From: Alteromonas macleodii
GTDB taxonomy: Bacteria; Pseudomonadota; Gammaproteobacteria; Enterobacterales; Alteromonadaceae
Assembly: GCF_903772925.1 (NCBI RefSeq)
Contig: NZ_LR812090.1
Span: 2,314,333-2,378,332 of the forward strand
Length of the DNA: 64,000 nt
Direction of reading: 5' to 3'
This document shows positions 1-9,060 of this stretch, piece after piece. The stretch's first letter is position 1, and every line of letters begins with the position of its first letter. The translations under genes and the position numbers were made by a program. A model generated the notes under the pieces. That model worked only from the letters and a program-made list of their open reading frames with translations, did no database searches and was not told where the DNA came from.

Positions 1-786
1 GAAAAAGGCCCAGTAGTTCAAATTCGCTATGGTCAAAGCAAAGTGAGCGTAAATCGAGATACTGACGGTGAGGTCGCCTACGATGGTCCACTGACGGTAT
101 TAGTTGATCGCTATAGCGCTTCTGCATCAGAAATTTTTGCAGCGGCCATGCAAGACTATAACCGCGCACTCATTGTTGGCGAACAAACTTTTGGTAAAGG
201 TACAGTTCAACAACACCGCGGCTTAGGCAAAATTTATGACCTTTACGATAATCCACTTGGCAGTGTTCAATTCACTATCGCTAAGTTCTATCGTATTGAT
301 GGCGGAAGCACTCAGCATAAGGGCGTTATTCCTGACATCCTTTATCCATCTGCTGTAGAGCCATCAGAGTGGGGCGAAGCTCAAGCTGAAAACGCACTTC
401 CATGGGACAGTATAAATCGTGCTAACTATACGACATTTGCTGACGGCACTGCCGCATTGGACGTATTAACAGCCAAACACAACAAACGCATTCTGCAAAA
501 CCCAGAGTTTTCTTATATTTATGACGATATTGAAGAATACAAAGAAAACAAAGATAAGAACTTTATCTCACTGGTGAAGTCTGTGCGCGAAGCAGACAAG
601 AAAGAGGCGGAAGAGAAATCTCTCGCACGTGCTAACGAACGTTTACAGCGAATGGGAATGGAAACTGTCACATCATTGGACGACTTACCGGAAGATATGG
701 AAGAATTAGATCCATTCTTGGATGAAGCAGCCAACATCACCTTCGATATGATTGAAACAGGCCGTTACGCTATCACAAGAAACTAA
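1..786 (+). CDS. prc: Tail-specific periplasmic protease Prc/Tsp, C-terminal part (5' end outside window)
   Basis: The frame is open from base 1, so this is the 3' part of a longer gene; the GTG at 43 is internal. Prc is a periplasmic PDZ-containing serine protease of the S41 family that trims or degrades proteins from their C-termini. The catalytic Ser-Lys dyad is visible: the middle Ser of SASASEIF (codon 121-123) and the Lys of FGKGTVQ, spaced as in E. coli Prc (Ser430, Asp441, Lys455). The C-terminal half is charged and helical (EEYKENKDKN, EADKKEAEEK), as expected for the Prc C-terminal domain. The PDZ domain and signal peptide lie outside the window. A strong terminator follows. Confidence 0.93.
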   Translation, partial: EKGPVVQIRYGQSKVSVNRDTDGEVAYDGPLTVLVDRYSASASEIFAAAMQDYNRALIVGEQTFGKGTVQQHRGLGKIYDLYDNPLGSVQFTIAKFYRIDGGSTQHKGVIPDILYPSAVEPSEWGEAQAENALPWDSINRANYTTFADGTAALDVLTAKHNKRILQNPEFSYIYDDIEEYKENKDKNFISLVKSVREADKKEAEEKSLARANERLQRMGMETVTSLDDLPEDMEELDPFLDEAANITFDMIETGRYAITRN

Positions 787-796
787 GTGATTAGAG

Positions 797-828
797 AAAA
801 GGGCTGGTCTAGGGCCAGCCCTTTTTTT
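797..828 (+). terminator. Rho-independent terminator after prc
   Basis: Perfect 7-bp GC-rich stem, gggctgg (801-807) with ccagccc (815-821), 7-nt loop, preceded by aaaa and followed by a run of seven T. Confidence 0.9.
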
Positions 829-872
829 GTGTCTATAAATAAACTAATAAAACAATAATAAAGGGAAATAAC

Positions 873-2207
873 ATGGCTATCAGAGGCGAATTTTCCTCTC
901 GAATAGGGTTCGTGCTAGCAGCGGCAGGCTCAGCAGTTGGACTCGGCAATATTTGGGGTTTCCCCACAAAAGTAGCGAGTAACGGAGGGGCTGCGTTTGT
1001 TCTTGTTTACTTACTCCTTGCATTCGTTCTTGCTTACCCAGTTCTCATGGCTGAACTTATTATTGGACGCAGTTCCCGTTCAAATATGGTTGACGCGTTA
1101 GGTAAAATATCAGGTAACTTCGCCGGAAGACTCACCGGAATATGGGGCTGTGTTACCGTTTCGCTCATTCTTGCCTTCTACGCAATTGTTGGTGGATGGA
1201 TGCTAGTTTATTTCGCCGATGCTGCTGTTAGTTTAGTCGGATTAAGCGATGTAAGCGACTGGTTGCTTACTTCATCGGTTACGCGTAACATTATTTTTTG
1301 CTTTTTATTCATGGGGTTAACCGCATTTATCGTTGTTGGTGGTGTAAAGTCAGGTATTGAGAAGTGGTCAGTACGACTTATGCCAACTTTGGTTATATTA
1401 ATCCTCGCGCTTATTGTTTACGTAAGCCTTCAGCCCGGTGCAGTCGAAGGTTGGTCAGCTTATCTAGTGCCTGACTTCTCCCGTGTTCTCGACCCAGAAC
1501 TACTAATCAATGCAATGGGGCAAGCGTTTTTCTCAATGTCATTAGGTGTAGGTACTATGCTGGTCTACGGCTCATACCTCAGCAAAAATGAAAACTTACC
1601 GTCCATTGGTGCTTCTGTTGCTTTAGTTGACATTGGGGTAGCCGTTATTGCTGGTATGCTTATTATTCCAGCTATGTACGTTGCGCTGAATAACGGCGTC
1701 GAAATCTTTACGCCAGAAGGCGCGTTAATTCAAGGCGATACACTAATTTTTAAAGTACTGCCCGCGCTTTTTGACACCATAGGTACTGTAGGGCTTTTTG
1801 TTGCTTTTACTTTCTTCGCATTAATGGCTATCGCAGCGGTAACCTCTTCTATATCGATGTTGGAAGTGCCGGTTGCCTTTATGGTGGAAAGCAAAGGTCT
1901 ACAGCGTAAAAAAGCAGTTGTGCTAATGGCTTCGATTATCTTTTTATTAAGCTGCATCATTATTTTAAATTTCGAAACCTTGTTTGGCCTTGTAATCGCA
2001 CTAACCACAGAGTACAGCCAGCCACTGCTTGGGCTAGCGTTATGTATTTTTGCCGGTTGGGTATGGCGTAGAGACGCAATACTGGAAGAACTCAAGCAAG
2101 GCGATCAGTATGCTGAGCACAGTATATTCTGGAAAATTTGGCCTTGGTACGTGCGCTTTGTATGCCCGGTTATCATCGCGCTAATGTTCTATCGCTCAGT
2201 GTTCTAA
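873..2207 (+). CDS. Sodium-dependent amino-acid-type transporter, NSS/SNF family
   Basis: Inner-membrane Na+ symporter of the neurotransmitter:sodium symporter family (LeuT/MhsT/TnaT relatives). The N-terminus carries the family signature in TM1, AAAGSAVGLGNIWGFP, where the unwound segment binds Na+ and substrate. At 444 aa with about 11 hydrophobic segments it matches the shorter bacterial members. The ATG is preceded by aaaggga. The substrate cannot be read from sequence; amino acids are the usual cargo. It is followed by an NhaC-type antiporter, which fits a sodium-circuit marine bacterium. Confidence 0.9.
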   Translation: MAIRGEFSSRIGFVLAAAGSAVGLGNIWGFPTKVASNGGAAFVLVYLLLAFVLAYPVLMAELIIGRSSRSNMVDALGKISGNFAGRLTGIWGCVTVSLILAFYAIVGGWMLVYFADAAVSLVGLSDVSDWLLTSSVTRNIIFCFLFMGLTAFIVVGGVKSGIEKWSVRLMPTLVILILALIVYVSLQPGAVEGWSAYLVPDFSRVLDPELLINAMGQAFFSMSLGVGTMLVYGSYLSKNENLPSIGASVALVDIGVAVIAGMLIIPAMYVALNNGVEIFTPEGALIQGDTLIFKVLPALFDTIGTVGLFVAFTFFALMAIAAVTSSISMLEVPVAFMVESKGLQRKKAVVLMASIIFLLSCIIILNFETLFGLVIALTTEYSQPLLGLALCIFAGWVWRRDAILEELKQGDQYAEHSIFWKIWPWYVRFVCPVIIALMFYRSVF

Positions 2208-2280
2208 AGCACTAAAAGTTGCAGCAAGCAGCACGTTTAACGCGTTATAAATACAATAAAAAAGGTTTTTAAAAACGACA

Positions 2281-3756
2281 ATGACGAATAAAGAGATAAA
2301 AACGCCGTCACTACTCGATGCAATACTTCCTATTCTTGCGCTAGTGGTCATGATGGGAAGTGCGGTTTACCTGTTTGCGGATAATTCATCATACGGTCCG
2401 AACCAAATTGCGTTACTTTTGGCAATGGGCCTAGCTGCTATTATCGGCATGAAAAATGGGTACAGCTGGAAAACGATAGAGAAGGGTATCGTAGATGGAA
2501 TTTCCATGTCTCTGGGGGCCTGCCTAATATTGTTAGCCGTAGGCTCACTCATTGGTACATGGATGCTTGCCGGCACAGTGCCTACGCTTATTTATTTTGG
2601 TTTAGAGCTACTAAACCCATCGTTTTTCTACGCCGCTGCATGTTTAATCTGTGCGGTAGTTGCTATGAGTATTGGTAGTTCTTGGACTACCGCAGCAACG
2701 GTAGGTGTGGCATTAATGGGTGTATCAGCGGGAATGGAAATGTCAGCTGCTATTACGGCTGGCGCTGTTGTCTCTGGTGCGTATTTTGGCGACAAAATTT
2801 CGCCATTATCTGAGACCACTAACTTAGCTCCCGCTGTTGCAGGCACTGATTTGTTCGAGCATATCCGCTATATGCTGTGGACGACCATTCCAAGCTTTGT
2901 CATTGCCCTTGTATTATTCACTGTCCTTGGCTTTAGCGAAGTAGGTGAAGCTAAAGCAGAGCGTATTGAACAAATGCAACTACTGCTTAATGACTCTTTT
3001 GACTTGGGCTGGCATTTGCTAATTCCTCTTGCCGTTCTACTTACTTTAGCAATTAAGAAAATGCCGGCTTTCCCAGCGGTTTTCATTGGCGCTTTGTTAG
3101 GGGGCGTTTGGGCTGTCGTGTTTCAATGGGATGTAGTTACATCTATGGCAAGTAGCGATGACTCTGCAAACATTGGCGCGTTGAAAGTTGTGTGGACAGC
3201 GCTATTTGATGGGGTGAGCTTTTCTACGCCAGATGAAAATTTAAATAGCTTGCTGTCTCGCGGCGGCATGTCATCTATGCTAAATACAATTTGGCTTATC
3301 ATTTGTGCTATGTCTTTTGGAGCCGTTCTTGAGCGTGTAGGTCTGTTAAAACGTGCCGTGTCTGCCATATTAATTGGCGCTAAGTCAGCCGGTGATATGG
3401 TAAGTCGAACCATTCTTACGTGTTTTGGAACTAACCTTGTAACGGCCGATCAATATATTTCTATCGTTATGCCAGGCCGCATGTACAAAGAAGAATTTAA
3501 AAAGCGAGGGTTAGACCAGCTTAACCTTTCTCGTAGTCTTGAAGACGGTGGTACACTTACATCTCCGCTAATTCCTTGGAACACCTGTGGTGCCTACATG
3601 CACAGTGTTTTATTGGTAAACCCATTTGATTATGTGTTCTATGCATTCTTTAACGTAATCAACCCGATCCTTGCTGTTGTGTATGCGTACTTAGGTATTA
3701 AGATTCTACGTATTACACCACCACACGTTGAAGTTAACAGTAAAGAAACGGTTTAA
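2281..3756 (+). CDS. nhaC: Na+/H+ antiporter, NhaC family
   Basis: Inner-membrane antiporter of 491 aa with about 11-12 hydrophobic segments and the NhaC/ArsB-like organisation. Conserved polar stretches inside membrane segments are visible: GSSWTTAATVGVALMGVS (about residues 131-148), GAYFGDKISPLSETTNLAP and, near the C-terminus, EDGGTLTSPLIPWNTCGAY. Some family members exchange malate/Na+ or lactate/H+, so the exact substrate is open. It follows the NSS transporter after 73 bp with no obvious terminator, so co-transcription is possible. The start is preceded only by a weak aaaaagg. Confidence 0.88.
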   Translation: MTNKEIKTPSLLDAILPILALVVMMGSAVYLFADNSSYGPNQIALLLAMGLAAIIGMKNGYSWKTIEKGIVDGISMSLGACLILLAVGSLIGTWMLAGTVPTLIYFGLELLNPSFFYAAACLICAVVAMSIGSSWTTAATVGVALMGVSAGMEMSAAITAGAVVSGAYFGDKISPLSETTNLAPAVAGTDLFEHIRYMLWTTIPSFVIALVLFTVLGFSEVGEAKAERIEQMQLLLNDSFDLGWHLLIPLAVLLTLAIKKMPAFPAVFIGALLGGVWAVVFQWDVVTSMASSDDSANIGALKVVWTALFDGVSFSTPDENLNSLLSRGGMSSMLNTIWLIICAMSFGAVLERVGLLKRAVSAILIGAKSAGDMVSRTILTCFGTNLVTADQYISIVMPGRMYKEEFKKRGLDQLNLSRSLEDGGTLTSPLIPWNTCGAYMHSVLLVNPFDYVFYAFFNVINPILAVVYAYLGIKILRITPPHVEVNSKETV

Positions 3757-3803
3757 CCAAACGTTCCAAATAAACCCACGTAGGCTTTCTTTTAGGAGGA
3801 TCT

Positions 3804-6413
3804 ATGTCAGTTCAAGCTAAACGCCGGGCGGATTATCAGCCGCCCGCTTTTTCAATAGCGACAGTTGACCTACATATTACGCTACATCCAACGCAAACGC
3901 AGGTTATCAGTACATTATCCGTAACTCGTAATGGAAAACATACCGGCCCTTTAATTCTAGATGGCGATAACTTGTCGCTAAACGCTATTGCTATTAACGG
4001 TGATACTTTATCTGATAAAGAATATACAGTGTCAGATACATCGTTAAGCATTGCTACTCATCTCGATGAATTTACCTTAGAAATTACTAACACCATTGCG
4101 CCTGAACAAAATAAAGCCCTTGAAGGCTTGTACTTATCGGGCGGCGCTTATTGCACGCAATGTGAAGCGGAAGGGTTTCGCCGAATTACCTATTTTATGG
4201 ACCGCCCTGACGTTTTGTCCGTTTACACGGTTACTGTGGTTGCTGACAAATCAGTGCCTATGCTACTTGCCAACGGCAACTCGGTAGATAAAGGGGATAT
4301 CGATGAAAACACCCATTTCGTGAAATGGCACGACCCGCATCCCAAACCTTGCTACCTTTTTGCATTGGTTGCCGGTGATTTCGATTTACTAACCGATAGC
4401 TACACAACGACAAGCGGTAAGGAAGTTGCGCTAGAGTTGTATGTCGACAAAGGCAAAAAGTCCCAAGGCGTATTCGCTTTAGAGTCTCTTAAACGAGCGA
4501 TGAAATGGGACGAAGATGTTTTTGGGCTAGAGTACGATTTAGATATCTACATGATTGTTGCCGTCGACTTCTTTAATATGGGAGCAATGGAAAACAAAGG
4601 TTTAAACGTCTTTAATAGTAAGTTTGTTTTAGCCGACCAAAAAAGTGCGACTGACGATGACTTCTTCAATGTAGAGTCTGTTATTGCACACGAATATTTC
4701 CACAATTGGACTGGAAATCGGGTTACATGTCGCGATTGGTTCCAACTAAGCCTCAAAGAAGGGCTTACCGTTTTCAGAGACCAACAGTTTAGCGCTGACA
4801 TGACCTCGGCACTAAGTAACCGTATTAAGCATGTTCGCGTAATGCGAGAACATCAGTTTGCTGAAGACGCCAGCGCAATGAGTCACCCAATTCGTCCTGA
4901 AGAAGTAATTGAAATGAATAACTTCTACACGGTAACAGTTTATGACAAGGGCGCTGAAGTCATTCGCATGTTCCACACCTTACTTGGTCCTGATGGATTC
5001 AGACGAGGTATGGATGAGTACTTCAGAAGGCACGATGGTCAAGCGGTCACGTGCGATGACTTTATTTCAGCCATGCAGTCAGCGACTGATTTAGATTTAA
5101 CTCAATTTACACGCTGGTATAGTCAATCTGGTACGCCTGTCATCTCTGTTAAGCACAGTACAGAAGCTAGCGACAACGAGACTATCAGACATACCTTTAC
5201 TTTGACGCAACACACGCCCGTTACTTCAGATCAAAGTGAAAAGCTTCCCCTTTATATCCCAGTGAATATTGAGATAATTGATAAAGAGGGCAATACCTAT
5301 ACTGACAACGAATCGTTTATCGATGACGGTATGGTTATTTTGAAAGATGCCTCAATGCGTTTAACCGTAGATGCTAAACATAGTGAATTAACACCGGTAG
5401 TGTTAGGTAACTTTTCAGCGCCAGCCAAAGTTGAAAACCCGCTAGATACAGAATCATTACTTACCATTTTTAAACATGCGAAAGATCCATTCAATCGCTG
5501 GGACGCAATGCAAGCCTTGTATGACCGCTGTATAAAGCAGTTGGAAGAATCTCCGGGCTCTGCCATTAGTAACGATATTTGGAATGGTATCAAGCAGGCT
5601 ATAGCTCAGGAGCAGAATAACCTGGAACTACTTGGCGAATGTTTAGTTATTCCTTCTTTTGAGACCTTGTGTCAAAGTCGTAGCAATATCACTGTGTCCG
5701 CGCTCTCAAAAGCTCGAAAGGCATTTTGTGACCAGTTTTCTCGCGCGCTAGAGCAAGAACTGTTTGCTGTGTTCAACAACATTGAACAAAGCGCATACAG
5801 CTACACGCAAAATGCAATCAATCAGCGCCGTTGCAGAAATGTGGTGCTTGCGCATGTAGCACGCTTACCTCAATACGAAGACCTCGTCGTGTCGCAATTT
5901 GATAATGCAGATAACATGACCGATACACTTGGAGCATTGAGAAGTGCGCAACACTGCAGTTCTGCCACATTCGATAGCTTGATGGCTCAATTTGAACAAA
6001 CGTGGAAACACGACCCACTCGTACTAGATAAATGGTTTGCGCTTCATGCAACGCAAAATCGCGAAAATATCTTTGCCACCATCACAATGCTTTGTGAGCA
6101 CCCGCAATTTGCAATGAGCAATCCAAACCGTGTTCGCTCAGTCATTGGCAGTTTTGCGTTTTATAATAGCGAAAGGTTCCATGCTGCAGATGGGAGCGGT
6201 TATAAGTTTGTAACTGACTATTTGCTTAAGCTGGATGCAGTCAACCCGCAAGTTGCGGCTCGTATAGTTACACCGTTAACCCAGTGGCAGGGTTTCGCTA
6301 GTGAACACCAAGTTCATATGAAGCAGCAACTTGGCCGCTTACTTAACCACAAGGGCCTAAGTAAAGACTTGTTTGAAAAAGTAAGTAAAAGTCTTGCTTA
6401 TGAAAAGCATTAA
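3804..6413 (+). CDS. pepN: Aminopeptidase N (M1 family zinc metallopeptidase)
   Basis: Cytoplasmic broad-specificity aminopeptidase that removes N-terminal residues from peptides. The gluzincin motif HEYFH (His296, His300) is followed 18 residues later by the third zinc ligand Glu319 (KEGLTVFRDQQFS); the exopeptidase motif GAMEN (then KGLNVFNSKFVLA) binds the peptide N-terminus. Length is 869 aa, against 870 for E. coli PepN. There is no signal peptide. A strong Shine-Dalgarno (taggagg, about 3792-3798) precedes the ATG and decides the start. The 3' end overlaps the DUF2835 gene. Confidence 0.97.
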   Translation: MSVQAKRRADYQPPAFSIATVDLHITLHPTQTQVISTLSVTRNGKHTGPLILDGDNLSLNAIAINGDTLSDKEYTVSDTSLSIATHLDEFTLEITNTIAPEQNKALEGLYLSGGAYCTQCEAEGFRRITYFMDRPDVLSVYTVTVVADKSVPMLLANGNSVDKGDIDENTHFVKWHDPHPKPCYLFALVAGDFDLLTDSYTTTSGKEVALELYVDKGKKSQGVFALESLKRAMKWDEDVFGLEYDLDIYMIVAVDFFNMGAMENKGLNVFNSKFVLADQKSATDDDFFNVESVIAHEYFHNWTGNRVTCRDWFQLSLKEGLTVFRDQQFSADMTSALSNRIKHVRVMREHQFAEDASAMSHPIRPEEVIEMNNFYTVTVYDKGAEVIRMFHTLLGPDGFRRGMDEYFRRHDGQAVTCDDFISAMQSATDLDLTQFTRWYSQSGTPVISVKHSTEASDNETIRHTFTLTQHTPVTSDQSEKLPLYIPVNIEIIDKEGNTYTDNESFIDDGMVILKDASMRLTVDAKHSELTPVVLGNFSAPAKVENPLDTESLLTIFKHAKDPFNRWDAMQALYDRCIKQLEESPGSAISNDIWNGIKQAIAQEQNNLELLGECLVIPSFETLCQSRSNITVSALSKARKAFCDQFSRALEQELFAVFNNIEQSAYSYTQNAINQRRCRNVVLAHVARLPQYEDLVVSQFDNADNMTDTLGALRSAQHCSSATFDSLMAQFEQTWKHDPLVLDKWFALHATQNRENIFATITMLCEHPQFAMSNPNRVRSVIGSFAFYNSERFHAADGSGYKFVTDYLLKLDAVNPQVAARIVTPLTQWQGFASEHQVHMKQQLGRLLNHKGLSKDLFEKVSKSLAYEKH

Positions 6414-6642
6414 CGCATCAGACTCCGTCTTTTATTTTTCAATAAACGCACCTTACAAACAATGTGAGGTGCTTTATGCCCCGTCTATGCCAGATGTGGT
6501 CATGTTAAGTGAATCCGGTCTAAGTGTTCAGGTACCTACGAATCGGCTTCGCCAATTTGTCACATCGAACGGTATCAAAGGCCGTTTCAGAATGGTCATT
6601 GACGCTAATAAAAAAATTAAATCTTTTGAAAGGCTCGGATAG
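6400..6642 (+). CDS. DUF2835 family small protein
   Basis: An 80-aa protein. I start it at ATG 6400, which overlaps the pepN 3' end by 14 bp, rather than the upstream TTG at 6394. The C-terminal half carries the pattern I associate with DUF2835: hydrophobic strands, then VPTNRLRQFVTSNGIKGRF and a final K(F/S)FERL-type ending. The function is unknown. Overlap with pepN implies translational coupling, though no functional link is known. Confidence 0.75.
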   Translation: MKSINASDSVFYFSINAPYKQCEVLYAPSMPDVVMLSESGLSVQVPTNRLRQFVTSNGIKGRFRMVIDANKKIKSFERLG

Positions 6643-6654
6643 GGCCTTTTTATT
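6629..6654 (+). terminator. Probable terminator after the DUF2835 gene
   Basis: Six-bp stem aaaggc (6629-6634) with gccttt (6644-6649), 9-nt loop spanning the stop codon, followed by a T-rich tail. Weak but well placed. Confidence 0.5.
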
Positions 6655-6982
6655 TTCTCACAGCTGTAACTTACGCAATACTACAACTGCCTGCACATCT
6701 TAGGTTCAAGGTCTTCACAAATACGCCACACTCTTCAAAAAGCGACTTAACGATAAATCGAATTATCGCTCGTTAAACTTGTACAATTTTCCTGCAAGTT
6801 TATAAATGCCTTTTATACTCACAATAAAGCAATAACTATTTGATACGACTAATGTTGTAAATTTTGTTAACTGGTAGGATTAGTTCTTGCGGTTATGGCA
6901 AAATGATGTAATGATTTTGTTAATCGTTATGGTTGGTCATGATGTCACGTATTAAGTCACATCGACTTGGGAGTATAAAAAT
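6643..6982. promoter_or_regulatory. 340-bp AT-rich intergenic region upstream of the DUF1302 block
   Basis: No coding frame stands out. It holds an imperfect dyad: cgataa (6751-6756), atcgaa, ttatcg (6763-6768), extended by outer ttaacg (6747-6752) and cgttaa (6771-6776) with a small bulge. This could be an operator for the downstream outer-membrane gene. The ATG at 6983 is preceded by ggga in cttgggagtataaaaat. Confidence 0.4.
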
Positions 6983-9049
6983 ATGAAAAACGGGCCTAGC
7001 GCTTTTAAGATATCACCGGTAGCAGCGGGAGTTCTCTCTCTGTTAGGTGCTGCTGCAGTACCAGTACACGCTGCAAATTGGCAAGTAGGTGATGTAAGTA
7101 TTTCTTTAGATTCGACATTTACATTAGCTACAAGTATTCGAACAGAGGCAAGAGATTACGACCTTATTGGTAACAGTAACCATCCTCAGTTTGACTGGAG
7201 CGGTTATCACGCAGCTTTCAATCCTTTATACCCAAGTGGCGATGTGTGGGGGTTAGCAGATGGTGCGTATTCAACGAATGGTGACCTCGGTAACCTAGCG
7301 CACGATCCAGGCGATGCGTTCGCAACGCAGGTTTCAGGCTCACATGAATTAGATATTAACTTCGGCGACTATGGTTTCTTCGCTCGGGGTTTCTGGTTCT
7401 ATGATTTCGAGCAAATGGATGGTGACCGTCCTTACTCTAACCCAATAACGGGCAACCAATACGATCTTTGTCAAGACCCAGAGGCGGAAGACCTTTTATG
7501 TACAGATGTTCGTTTGTATGATGCTTTCTTCTATGGCGACTGGTGGATTGGCGACAAGCCACTAACGCTTCGTGTTGGCCGCCAAGTAATAAGTTGGGGT
7601 GAAAGTACGTTCATCCAGCATGGTATCAACACGACCAACCCTGTGGATGTAACGCGTGCTCGTGCACCAGGTGCCGAACTAAAAGAAGTATTCCTACCGG
7701 TAGGTATGGTTTATGCGTCTTTAGGCCTAACCGATACGGTGAGCATTTCAGGTTACTATCAATATGAGTGGCAGCGCAGCTGGCTTCCTGTGTCAGGCAG
7801 CTACTTCGCCGGTAACGACTTTGCAGGTGAGGGCGGTCAACGCCAGAATATTCAGTTAGGCTTTAGTGGTAACCCTGATATTGACTTAGATCACTTATTA
7901 ACTGCTTTAAATGGTTACGGTGATTTATTACGCTCAGGTGCTGATGCTGCAGATATCTCTCAAGCTTATCTTGCTTACCCGACAAAAGTTGCAATTCGTG
8001 GTTTCTCTGATGAGGCGCATAACGATGCAGACGACCAAGGCCAGTATGGCTTGCGCTTAACGTGGTTTGCTGAGAATTTGAATGAAACAGAATTTAGTTT
8101 CTATCACATTAACTATCACAGCCAGCGTCCGCTTATTTCTGGTAAAACATCAGACTTTACTGCCGAAGGTATAGCTTCAGACCTTGCTATGTTGGCTGAT
8201 CCAAGTATTACAATTACTAGGGACAATATCACAGATTTAGGTGCCTTCACGCAGTCTGAATTCTACTATCCAGAAGACATCAAACTTTACGGTATGAGCT
8301 TCAACACCAATATTGGTACTACAGCTCTTGCGGGTGAATTTGCTTATCGTGTCGATGAGCCACTTCAAATAGACGATGTAGAGTTGCTTTACATGGGTAT
8401 GCCTGAACAGTTAGCTAACGCAGGCTTACGTCCAGATCTTGAAGGAATCTCACAGCTAAATAACATTGGTAGAGCGGTTGGCCCAGGTGAAACCGCAGAA
8501 GGTTTCCTTTTCTCTGATACATGGCAAATGCAATTTACCGCGTCACATGTATTCGGCCCTAAATTTGGATCTGACAACTTCGTACTTCTAGGCGAAGTAG
8601 GTTATGTAAACGTTGTTGACATGCCAGACCCAGATGTTATTCGCTTAAATGCACCGGGTACTGCTCGTACACCGTCGCTTGAACCAATTAACGGTAACGC
8701 TCGTGAAGGTCTACACCAAGGCCTTTCAGACGGACCTGAGACTAACCCGTTTGCAACTGACGATGCGTGGGGCTATCGCTTATTGGCGGTTGCTGACTAC
8801 AACTCAATATTCGCTGGTATGAACCTTCGAGTTCGCGGTACTTTCTCTCATGACGTTGAGGGTACTACGCCAGATCCATTATTCCTTTTCACAGAAGATG
8901 TTAAGTCTGCTGCACTTTCTTTCACGTTCGATTATTTAAGTAAATGGTCTGCAACGGCGTCTTACAGTGCATTCTGGGGCGGCATTGGTACAACTAATGC
9001 GCTATCTGACAGAGACTTCATTTCATTTAACATCAAATACGCAATCTAA
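6983..9049 (+). CDS. DUF1302 family outer-membrane protein
   Basis: A 688-aa secreted protein of unknown function. The Sec signal peptide covers about residues 1-30, with cleavage after PVHA (AAAVPVHAANW). The mature part is rich in aromatic/glycine alternations typical of outer-membrane beta strands (GLRLTWFAENLNETEFSFYH, EFSYRV-type strands) and ends in a hydrophobic strand closing with KYAI, as many beta-barrels do. RVGRQVISWGESTFIQHGIN is a recognisable DUF1302 segment. It leads a block with DUF1329, YCF48-like and RND genes, which often travel together in marine and Pseudomonas genomes. A role in moving hydrophobic compounds across the envelope is inference only. Confidence 0.85.
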   Translation: MKNGPSAFKISPVAAGVLSLLGAAAVPVHAANWQVGDVSISLDSTFTLATSIRTEARDYDLIGNSNHPQFDWSGYHAAFNPLYPSGDVWGLADGAYSTNGDLGNLAHDPGDAFATQVSGSHELDINFGDYGFFARGFWFYDFEQMDGDRPYSNPITGNQYDLCQDPEAEDLLCTDVRLYDAFFYGDWWIGDKPLTLRVGRQVISWGESTFIQHGINTTNPVDVTRARAPGAELKEVFLPVGMVYASLGLTDTVSISGYYQYEWQRSWLPVSGSYFAGNDFAGEGGQRQNIQLGFSGNPDIDLDHLLTALNGYGDLLRSGADAADISQAYLAYPTKVAIRGFSDEAHNDADDQGQYGLRLTWFAENLNETEFSFYHINYHSQRPLISGKTSDFTAEGIASDLAMLADPSITITRDNITDLGAFTQSEFYYPEDIKLYGMSFNTNIGTTALAGEFAYRVDEPLQIDDVELLYMGMPEQLANAGLRPDLEGISQLNNIGRAVGPGETAEGFLFSDTWQMQFTASHVFGPKFGSDNFVLLGEVGYVNVVDMPDPDVIRLNAPGTARTPSLEPINGNAREGLHQGLSDGPETNPFATDDAWGYRLLAVADYNSIFAGMNLRVRGTFSHDVEGTTPDPLFLFTEDVKSAALSFTFDYLSKWSATASYSAFWGGIGTTNALSDRDFISFNIKYAI

Positions 9050-9060
9050 GAGTGGTTTTT

